Assembly (NCBI GenBank): GCA_033239005.1 | Contig: BSQZ01000015.1 | Coordinates: 10,309,501 to 10,373,500, forward strand | Direction of reading: 5' to 3' | Source of the DNA: Lamellibrachia satsuma | Taxonomy: Eukaryota > Annelida > Polychaeta > Sabellida > Siboglinidae | Length of the DNA: 64,000 nt | Shown: positions 55,730-64,000 of the stretch, in pieces | How the letters are laid out: each line of letters starts with the position of its first letter | Position numbering within the stretch: position 1 is the stretch's first letter | Made by a program: the position numbers and the translations under genes | The notes under the pieces: generated by a model | Told to the model about the DNA's origin: nothing | Databases searched by the model: none | What the model saw: only the letters and a program-made list of their open reading frames with translations

Positions 55730-56700
55730 GTTCAAACTGCATCATTCACATGTGTAAACCAATTTGGATTTAAAAAGCTTATAACTCAACTGAAATGCTC
55801 ATATTTTTATTAAAAGAACTCTTTCGACACTACATAGCAAATGGCTCATATATGTATGTTACTATGCTGGATGTCTCTAAGGCCTTTGACAAAGTCAATC
55901 ATATACATAGTAAGCTATTCACCAAACCAATTGACTGGGGATGTCCTTCTTTTATTGTGTGCATTTTTTATTACTGGTACAGAACCCAGAAATTCACTGT
56001 CAGATGGTGTTGTAGCTTCTCAGAATTGTTTACTGTTTCAAACAGTGTTAAGCAGGGTGGAATCCTTTCTCAACATCTTTTTTATGTTTACATGGATGGC
56101 TTAAGTGTAAATTTGAATAAATTACAAATTTGGCTGTCTTTATGCAGGAACCATAATGAATGATATGATGTATACCGATGACCTTTGTGTTTTTTCACCT
56201 AGTTTTGCTGGGTTGAGAAAACTCACCGATTGTTGTGCCGAGTACGGCAATATGTTTGATATAACATACAATGCCAACAAATCTCTCTGTATGGTTATTG
56301 ATAACAAACCTAGGGACAAGAAAAATATTCATCCTGTTATTATCAATAACCTTACACTGAGAAATGTAAATACCTTGGCCATATTATAAACAATAACTTG
56401 TAAACAATAACCTTACTGATGATGACAATATTGCCAGGCAGAAAAGATGTATCTATGCACAGGCAAATGCTTTAGCCAGAACATTTTACTTATGCAACAG
56501 TTCCATTAAAACAACTTTATTTAATTCATACTGCGGTTCAATGTACACCTCAAGTCTTTGGTGTAATTTAAAAAAAAACAGTCTGAAAGGTATTACTGTT
56601 GCTTATAACAACAGTTTTAGAATTATACACAACTTGTCACCCCGCTGTAGTGCAAGTCATATGTTCGCTAACTAATTATGTTAAATCCTTTAATGAATGC
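55730..56700 (+). mobile_element. Degenerate non-LTR reverse transcriptase fragment
   Basis: It reads VTMLDVSKAFDKVNHIHSKL, then FIVCIFYYWYRTQKFTVRWC, then SNSVKQGGILSQHLFYVYMD. After a frame change come YTDDLCVFSPSFAGLRKLTD and FDITYNANKSLCMVIDNKPR. These are the polymerase A, B and C blocks in order. The box reads Y-T-D-D instead of Y-A-D-D and stops are present. Confidence 0.82.
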
Positions 56701-56928
56701 ATTTGCTCATAAATTTTTAGCCTTTTATGCCGATTGGAAAAATCCGACAATATACTTTATGTGAATTATTTTCACACTTTTATTTATTATCGAAGTCCAT
56801 TGATTAAACATTGCATTGATCAATTGTATGCTTTTAATTAATGATGTTTGTACTTTTATACAAATATATTTTTTTTATCCTGACTTATTTTACATATATT
56901 TTTACTACACGTCATGTATGTATATTTA

Positions 56929-56932
<4 letters not shown>

Positions 56933-56996
<64 letters not shown>

Positions 56997-57098
56997 TTCT
57001 CATTACATGTACCTCTATTGTTCATCATGTGTGTATATTTATGTTTTTTTTTACTTGTATGTATATATAATATTATGGGCTCTGGCCTGAAATAAAAC

Positions 57099-57137
<39 letters not shown>
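56933..57137. repeat. Two (TA)n microsatellites (56933-56990 and 57101-57137)
   Basis: Pure TA runs separated by about 110 bp of T-rich DNA. The second abuts a purine-rich GAGCCAG repeat (57138-57215). Confidence 0.95.
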
Positions 57138-57140
<3 letters not shown>

Positions 57141-57241
57141 CCAGCTGAGCCTGGGCTGAGGTTTGAGCGGTTGAGGTATACACAGTCAAAGCCAGAGCCG
57201 AGCCAGAGGCAGATGAGCCAAAGACAAAGGGCATATATGCA

Positions 57242-57394
57242 TTAGGACACTTTTGCAGTCCAAATAATGCTGCAGATTGTAACAGCTTCTGGTGACGACA
57301 GTGTTATCGCCCAGCACGGTGTGTGATAACACCACCGTCACCAGAGGCTAGTGCAATCTACAGCACTATTTGGACCACAAGACAAGTGTCCTAA
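57242..57394. mobile_element. 153-bp palindromic MITE
   Basis: The sequence folds on itself almost end to end. TTAGGACAC at the left pairs with GTGTCCTAA at the right. Inner arms pair through GTCCAAATA, the CTGCAGATTG/CAATCTACAG pair and the CTGGTGACG/CGTCACCAG pair, with a short loop around CCAGCACGG. No clear target duplication beyond TTA/TAA. Confidence 0.83.
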
Positions 57395-57708
57395 AACATA
57401 ATATTTGATCATAATATCTGCCTTTTGTGTACCTGAAATGATGTGGTGTGATGGAATGAAGGTTTTGGAATAGACAAAACGAGGTAGGAATGAAAAATAA
57501 AGCCATAATAATATGGGCCCCATAAGTTCAAGATTACAGCTGACTTTAATACAGTATAATGTCATCTTGGCATGTGTGACATAACTGACATTACATAATA
57601 ATTTTTTTTGGATTCATAAAGTTTTACCAGTATTACAACATTTTAATAAAATCTGGGCATCATTATTACAATAATCGCATGATATTTTATCTAAGCCTAA
57701 TGATGCCC

Positions 57709-57814
<106 letters not shown>

Positions 57815-57929
57815 CACAAATACAGTTAATGAGTTTTTAATTACTTATTTAAGTGTCATCCAAAAATAGATGTGATAATGTTTGCTATCCAGTTTTGCAT
57901 CAATGTATTAATCAGAATAATAACTACGT

Positions 57930-58545
57930 GTTTGCTGTAGGTGGAAGTCAGAGGTGGAGACAGCCCATCAAGACGGTCGTATCCCATGTCATAGTTGTGA
58001 TGTGTGTTTGCTGTAGGTGGAAGTCAGAGGTGGAGACAGCCCATCATGTCGGTCGTATCCCTTGTCATGGTTGTGACGTGTGTTTGCTGTAGGTGGAAGT
58101 CAGAGGTGGAGACAACCCATCATGGCGGTCGTATCCCTTGTCATAGTTGTGACGTGTGTTTGCTGTAGGTGGAAGTCAGAGGTGGAGACAGCCCATCATG
58201 ACGGTCGTATCCCTTGTCATAGTTGTGACGTGTGTTTGCTGTAGGTGGAAGTCAGAGGTGGAGACAACCCATCATGACGGTCGTATCCCTTGTCATAGAT
58301 GTGACGTGTGTTTGCTGTAGGTGGAAGTCAGAGGTGGAGACAACCCATCATGACGGTCGTATCCCTTGTCATAGTTGTGACGTGTGTTTGCTGTAGGTGG
58401 AAGTCAGAGGTGGAGACAGCCCATCATGACGGTCATATCCCTTGTCATAGTTGTGACGTGTGTTTGCTGTAGGTGGAAGTCAGAGGTGGAGACAGCCCAT
58501 CATGACGGTCATATCCCTTGTCATAGTTGTGACGTGTGTTTGCTG
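57930..58545. repeat. Eight-copy 76-bp minisatellite abutting the LMBRD2 acceptor
   Basis: Units contain GTGTTTGCTGTAGGTGGAAG, then GTCAGAGGTGGAGACA and CCCATCATGACGGTCGTATC. In gene sense each unit ends in a short pyrimidine run plus TGTAG, acceptor-like. The last unit passes from GTGTTTGCTG straight into CTTGGCAGCAG, the real acceptor of LMBRD2 exon 58554-58675. Confidence 0.95.
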
Positions 58546-58553
58546 CTTGGCAG

Positions 58554-58675
58554 CAGCTTTGCTCCATCGTTATGGCAACTGGAAGAAGCAGACCCTCCTT
58601 GTTACTGTGGCAGCGTTTATGTCATGGTACTTCTCCCTGTTGATTATATTTGTCGTGCCACTTGATGTATCAAAT
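58554..58675 (+). CDS. LMBRD2: LMBRD2 exon (N-terminal membrane segments)
   Basis: The exon has 2 bases plus 40 codons after GGCAG and ends at AAT|GTAAGT. It encodes ALLHRYGNWKKQ, then a helix (VTVAAFMSWYFSLLIIFVVP), then LDVSN. This matches the start of LMBRD2, where LLHRYG-x-x-K-K-Q precedes a membrane helix ending in PLDVS. LMBRD2 is a conserved multi-pass membrane protein of the LMBR1 family, reported to associate with GPCR signalling. The acceptor is a NAGNAG (CAGCAG), so 58554 and 58557 are both possible starts, differing by one codon. The first coding exon was not found. Confidence 0.87.
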
Positions 58676-58864
58676 GTAAGTTCTCTGACATTGTTTCTAT
58701 GACACTATGTCTTCTTTAACACCAATATTGTTGAGACATTTACTTTGTTGTAATGTAGAATATCAAATTGACATGTAGGTTACCTATGCATGTACTTAGA
58801 GAAGGATATATTTTCATCACGATCATTTGAGAAAACTGCCTCAGGAACAAGTCCTAAAGCATGT

Positions 58865-59690
58865 TTTAATAATAATAACTTTTATTTGTATACTGCCATA
58901 TATCCAGATATAAAACATGTCCAGAGGCTCTTAAAATACAACATTTGTAAGACATAATTCTATAAATAATCTTCAAATGCTATCTTAAAGAGATATGTCG
59001 TAAGTTGAGATTTAAAGAATTTGAGTGAGTCAGCGACACAGATATATATCAGCAGATCGTTCCAAGGGCATGGTGCCGTGACGGAGATACCCCATCGACC
59101 ATACCATTCCCTATCATGGCGTGGTACAGTTAGTAGGTTAATGTCGGCAGAACGAAGCCAGCGCCCTAGTGTGTATAGTGAGATCATGTCACACGTGGTA
59201 GGTTAACAAAAGAATCTTGTAGATGATTCGCCAATGGACTGGCAGTCAGTGAAGCGCAATGAAACCGGGCATGAACTGCTGATGGTTGCAGCATCACTGT
59301 TGCATTATTAGGCCAGCCGCCAAATTTTTTATGATTTGAAGCTTCTCAATTAAATGCACTTCTTCTACAAACAGTAAAGCATTTCCATAGTCCAGTCTGG
59401 ATTTAACAACGCATGTACAGTCGTCTTGCACGCACGGGTTGTTATGCAGTTGGAAATATGTCCACTGAAATGTGCGAGCGACTTGTGTTGACATACACAA
59501 GGTATTGGCAACAAATAATAGCGGTGTTATGTCAAACCCACATACGTTGATTGTATTAACAGTTGGAGGAGCTTTACGGTAGGGCACACAGAAAACAGTT
59601 GCCTCTGTCTTGGCCTCATTTAGCATTAAGTGATGGTCCATCATCCATCGTTTGAGGTCAACTGTGCATCACTCGATTCTTCGAATAGCA
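58865..59690 (-). mobile_element. L2-like LINE 3' fragment in the LMBRD2 intron
   Basis: Minus sense: MMDHHLMLNEAKTEATVF and SRLDYGNALLFVEEVHLIEK with LQIIKNLAAGLI. Then come LTVPRHDREWYGRWGISVTA and PWNDLLIYICVADSLKFFKS with QLTTYLFKIAFEDYL. These match the polymerase C-terminus of L2-like LINEs (W-x-x-x-N-x-L-K-L-N-x-x-K-T-E ... S-R-L-D-Y-C-N-A-L). It ends in an (ATT)n-type tail. Damaged and 5'-truncated. Confidence 0.8.
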
Positions 59691-59895
59691 TCCTCTACCT
59701 CGCTGGGTTGTTCACGAGGGAATTCCACTCCACGCTAGTCACCATTAAATCTTGTTCTGCAAAATATGCACGCCCCCTGAAACGCGCCCTCACTTATCCC
59801 AGCCATTGATAACCAAAACTAATTTATGATTGATCACTTAAAAATAAAATATTAAAAGCACTAGCTTCCACTTGTAATACGACTGGTGTTTGTAG

Positions 59896-60164
59896 ACTCA
59901 CTACCGCCAGTGTCTCCATGACCACCCACTGACCACCCCTCTGCCAGTGCCAACCACCCCTTTGACCTCTACTAACTGGACCAAGATAACAACGACAAGT
60001 GAGAACATGAGCAGCTCCACTGGTGCAATGACCACTATGTCTGACTTGACCAGGAGTGGGTCAGACACAGATGAGGTGTGCCAGAAGCCATGGAGCTATG
60101 TACCACCAAAGATACTTCCCACTGTGTGGCATGTCGTCTACTGGACTTCTCAAGTCCTTACATG
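59896..60164 (+). CDS. LMBRD2: LMBRD2 exon (first extracellular loop and next membrane segment)
   Basis: The exon follows TTTGTAG and ends at TG|GTCAGT, with 89 codons plus 2 bases, in phase with the preceding exon (LDVSN|THYRQC). A Ser/Thr/Pro-rich loop contains several N-x-S/T sites (NWT, NMS). It is followed by CQKPWSYVPPKILPTVWHVV and YWTSQVLTW, which match the LMBRD2 block C-x-K-P-W-S-Y-x-P and W-x-V-V-Y-W-T-S-Q-x-L-T-W. The loop is longer and more Thr-rich than in vertebrate copies I know. The next exons would lie past the CR1-like element, outside the window. Confidence 0.9.
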
Positions 60165-60429
60165 GTCAGTACAGTCATTGTTGTATAGTCAGTGTATACT
60201 TTTCATTCTCTTCTTTTGATTTCAAATGTAAGATTTTTATTGCTGATAGAATACTGTAAATAATATTATGGTACATAGATCGTATCCTTCATTAAATTTT
60301 TTTTGCTCGTGCGAGTTTAGTAGAAAAGACATAGTTAGCAAGTATATTAGTCTAAATTGTTCTTTTGAACACAAAAACAGCCTTATTCAAGGCTAACGTA
60401 GCAGATTAGATTAAGTATAAATTTTGTGA

Positions 60430-61257
60430 TGGCACCGTGCAAACGGCAGGTAAAGGCCACCAGGCATTTAATATGCAGTATTGTAGCAACTGGGTGGACT
60501 TCGTCAAGTCCGGATGTGAGAAGTCCTGGGCTGAGGTTCAGGCGGATAGTTTTAGTTTTGAGTGTAGGGGATGTATGAGGATGAAGGAACTTGAAGTGGA
60601 GTTAGAACAGCTGAGGCTACTCATTGTTGCAGAGGTGGGAAAGGAGCAGGTGGTTTGTGTCATTGGTTCTGGTGGGGAGACAGTGGATAAAGTGGGGGAA
60701 GACGACGAGAGAGATGCTAGGGTGAGCTCACCTCAGCCTGGGAGGAGGTTGAGAGGAGGTAAGGTGACAGGTCATAGGGAGACAGAGGAGGCAGTGACAG
60801 AGGGGGTGAGAAAGAGATCGAGGGTGTTTGTGGGGGACTCAATAGTTAGGAAGACCGACAGAGTCTTAAACAAGGGAGATGACGTTGTAGTTTGCTTGCC
60901 TGGGACCAAAATAGATGCGATAACTGAGAGGGTAGAAAACATCGTGGGTTCGGGCAAGGGTGGATCTGTTTTAGTACACGTAGGGACAAATAATGTAGTC
61001 AGAACACTAAAGCAGACGCGGGTTGAGCAGGTAATACCGTCAGGGATTCTACCAGTAATAGGAAGGAGGGGTCATAAATATTGAAATTGCCGGGGGATGG
61101 CAATTAACATGCTAGTCGAGAAGCTATGTAGGGAAGAGGAAGTGGGTTTTGTGGATTTGTGGGGAAGTTTTGTTGGAAGGGCTGATATGTACATGAAGGA
61201 CAGGCTGCATTTAAGTGGAAAGGGGGCAGCAGCATTTGCCAGACAGTGGCATGGGTA
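60430..61257 (+). pseudogene. CR1-like LINE ORF1 with coiled coil and SGNH-hydrolase domain, one nonsense break
   Basis: A Cys-rich start (MQYCSNWVDFVKSGCEKSW and FECRGC) resembles the PHD-like finger of CR1-type ORF1. It leads into a short coiled coil (MKELEVELEQLRLLI) and a charged linker. The SGNH/GDSL-type domain shows VFVGDSIVRK (block I), VCLPGTKIDAI and LVHVGTNNV (the usual G-T-N-D block). A TGA at 61082-61084 breaks the frame. The same frame continues to 61255 and includes KDRLHLSGKG, the D-x-x-H block. The finger's beginning appears frame-shifted upstream of 60437. Confidence 0.8.
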
Positions 61258-61322
61258 GCATAACGAATATTTTTTGGTAGTCAACACTATTTAAACTAGA
61301 ATCGCAGAGGGGTTACTTAGAG

Positions 61323-63276
61323 ATGCCTCAAGCAGGACAAGAGGCCACTAGTACAGATAAACCAATAACAAAATGTCCGAAAAACATGTCTGAAGCAGGT
61401 TATAGATGCATGTGTTTAAATGCTAGGAGTATAGTTAATAAGAAAAACGAATTAAACATTATGGTAGAAGGTATTGACCCTCACATAATTGGTATAACCG
61501 AATCATGGGCCAACACAGACATTACAGATGCTGAATTAGGATTGACAGGATACGTAATGTTTAGGAGAGATCGAATAGGAAGAAGGGGAGGGGGAGTTAT
61601 TTTATATGTTAAAGAATCTATTCAGGCTTATGAAGTAAAATTAGAAAGTGAAGCCGATTACGATGAAGCTGTTTGGTGCAAAATAGTTTCAGGAAATTAA
61701 AAATTAACTATTGGATTAGTTTACCGAAGTCCAAACATAAACGAAGAGGATAACACAAAAATACAAAATGCTATAAAGGAAGTTAGTAAAGGGGAATGTA
61801 TCATAATGGGTGATTTTAACCATGGACACATACAATGGAAATCTCTAGAGAGTACAGGGGGTGAGGACCAACAATTTTATTTTTAATTCAGGAGAGCTTC
61901 CTTACTCAGCACGTGCTAGAAACCAACCAGGGGAGAAAATGTATTAGATATAGTTTTGTAATCACTAAAAGAATTAGTGGACAATGTAAAAATACATGAA
62001 CCATTGGGTAACAGTGACCATAATCAAATATAGTTTGACATCAATGTAAAATCAGAAAGTAAAAATAAATTTCCACAAGGGTAACTATAAAGATGAGAAA
62101 ATACTTAGGAAAGCTAGATTGGAATAACATGCAGATGAACAAGACTGCAATTGAATGTTGGAATATTCTGAAATATGAAATTGAGAGTATCATCGATAAA
62201 TTTGTTCCCTTGAAAAACAAGGAAAACGGTCTAGAAAGACACACTTGAAGCTATTAGAAAAACATAGTGTTTAAGCAAACTATGTGGAGGGTTTATAGGT
62301 GTACCAAAAAGGATAAAGACTATGCAAATTACAATGAGGCACTTAACCTAGCTACAGCTGAAATTAGAAAATCAAAAAGAACCTTTGAAAAAAAATTGGC
62401 AGGTAATATAAAAAATTATAGCAAGAGTTTCTATGCTTATGTAAGGAGTAAACAGAAAGTTCGAGATAAGGTCGGACCACTGGAAAACAACAGGGGAAAC
62501 ATAATTTCAGAGGGGGCAGAGGTCCTGAATGAGTATTTCAGCTCAGTATTTACCACAAAAGATATCAGCTCACTTCCAGTTCCATTTACTAAATTTGAGG
62601 GAAATAAATCAGATCGTTTAGGGCAGTTATTTGTAACTCCTGTAATGATAGCAAATAAAATTAAGAAGATGAAAGATAATAAATCACCTGGAGTTGATGG
62701 GATACCACCAAAACTGCTTAAGGAAATTGGTGAGCAAATTAGTACACCACTTGCAAAATTGTTTAACTTGTCGCTAGAAGAAGGAATAGTTCCTTCAGAA
62801 TGGAAAGAAGCAAACATTACGCCACTATTTAAGATGGGATCGAGGAACAAGCCAGAAAATTACAGACCAGTGAATCTAACATCAGTTGTATGTAAATTAC
62901 TTGAAACATTAATTAGAGACCATGTGGTGGAATTCTTTGTAAAACATAATTTAATAAATACATCTCAACATCGGTTCCTAAAAGCAAGGTCATGTCTAAC
63001 CAATCTCTTATGTTTTTTGAAGAAATTACAAAGTGGGTAGATGATGGGTCACCAGTGGATGTTGTCTACTTAGATTTTCAGAAAGCTTTCGATAAAGTGC
63101 CAGACCAAAGATTGATACTTAAACTAAAAGTCCATGGTATAGATAATGATGTAATCAACTGGATAGAAAAGTGGCTTACACACAGAAGACAGAGTGTAAT
63201 AGTAGACAGTGAGATTTCAAACTGGAAATCGGTTTTGAGTGGGGTACCACAGGGATCAGTATTAGGCCCTATACTG

Positions 63277-63340
<64 letters not shown>

Positions 63341-64000
63341 GATCTAGAAGATGACATATCTAGCAAAGTACTCAAATTTGCAGATAACACAAAAGTATTC
63401 AGAAACGTTACAAATGATACAGATAAACAAAGTTTACAGGATGATCTAGATAAATTAGTTAAATGGTCAGAAAAATGGCAAATGTTATTAAATTTTGGGA
63501 AGTACAAATGTATACACATAGGACATGGAAACATGGATGAAGAATATAAAATGGGGGATGCTGTACTAGGTTGAAACACACAAGAAAAGGACTTAGGAGT
63601 AACATTTAGTGCTGACATGAAAGTTTCAGAGCAATGTGGGATTGCTGCTTCAAAAGGAAATCAAATTCTAGGGCTAATTAGGAGAACTATCATGTATAAG
63701 GAGAAACAGCTAATTGTACCACTGTACAAAGCAATAGTTAGACCACAATTGGAATATTGTATTCAAGCATGGAGGCCGTATCGTAAAAAGGACATAGACA
63801 AGCTAGAAAGAATACAACGAAGAGCAACCAAAATGATTCCAGAATTGAGATACCTTAGTTATGAAAGTCACTTATTACAATGTGGTTTGACAACACTAGA
63901 GACCAGGAGACAAATAGAAGTATTTAAAATAGTGAACGGTTATGAGGATGTTGATAGGAGTATGTTCTTCAAACTTAAAGAAGGTAGTAGAACCAGATGA
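61323..64000 (+). mobile_element. CR1-like LINE ORF2 (endonuclease and reverse transcriptase), degenerate, runs off the window
   Basis: Endonuclease blocks are CLNARSIVNKKNEL, IIGITESWANTD and GGGVILYVKESI up to a stop at 61698. GLVYRSPNI, GDFNHGHIQW and NSDHNQI follow in broken frames. Polymerase blocks are KSPGVDGIPPKLLKEIGE, NYRPVNLTSVVCKLLE, VYLDFQKAFDKVPDQRL and SGVPQGSVLGPIL. Next comes a TA run at 63279-63337, then LKFADNTKVFRNV (catalytic F-A-D-D read as F-A-D-N) and LEYCIQAWRPYRKKDIDKLE. The last codon in the window is a TGA. Inactive. Confidence 0.88.
63279..63337. repeat. (TA)n microsatellite inside the CR1 polymerase
   Basis: TA repeats replace the short hydrophobic stretch normally linking G-P-I-L-F to Y-I-N-D-L. 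Coding similarity resumes at NDLEDDISSKVLKFAD. Confidence 0.93.

Overview
This is eukaryotic, almost certainly animal, nuclear DNA. Small exons with GT/AG borders sit in large AT-rich introns packed with tandem arrays and with remnants of animal non-LTR and DNA transposons (CR1-, L2- and RTE-like LINEs, hAT elements, a tRNA-derived SINE, foldback MITEs). Nothing looks prokaryotic, and I see no CRISPR array, rRNA gene or functional tRNA gene. A marine or other non-vertebrate metazoan is plausible, but the phylum cannot be fixed from the sequence.

Two host genes can be read. On the minus strand, ten small exons between 18584 and 51 join in perfect codon phase into one complete receptor-type protein tyrosine phosphatase (PTP) domain, the interdomain linker and the first exon of a second PTP domain. 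An exon with a transmembrane helix at 36676-36790 is probably the upstream part of the same receptor. The ectodomain was not found, and the second PTP domain runs off the left edge. The complete domain looks catalytically dead: the nucleophilic Cys of HCSAGxGRTG is Ser (HSGTGVGRTG across a splice junction), KNRY has become KNIS, and WPD has become WTD. On the plus strand, two exons at 58554-58675 and 59896-60164 encode the N-terminal part of LMBRD2, a multi-pass membrane protein of the LMBR1 family. The two genes point away from each other.

Layout: 0-9 kb holds phosphatase exons interleaved with minisatellites. 9-28 kb is receptor introns with very large arrays (34-bp, 39-bp and 32-bp units, a 240-bp TA tract and a 2.4-kb polypyrimidine tract). 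28-36.4 kb holds a SINE split by a hAT element, a LINE ORF1 scrap, and a LINE interrupted by an RTE-like fragment. 36.7-38.1 kb is the membrane exon and its 37-bp array. 38-57.5 kb is transposon-rich: a 3.1-kb inverted-repeat element, degenerate LINEs, a foldback element, a 350-bp hAT MITE, and a 5'-truncated RTE-like element with a 12-bp target duplication and an intact 872-codon ORF. 57.9-64 kb is LMBRD2, with an L2-like fragment in one intron and a CR1-like element downstream that runs off the right edge.

The most unusual pattern is that minisatellites are anchored on splice sites. Five arrays lie on or within about 25 bp of a real 3' splice site, and one abuts a 5' splice site. In two of them every unit is a copy of the intron tail, the acceptor AG and the start of the neighbouring exon. 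The 54-bp array (29 units) also carries a donor-like GTAAGG in most units, making a ladder of exon-like cassettes in front of a phosphatase exon. The long open frames across the arrays are an effect of repetition, not genes.
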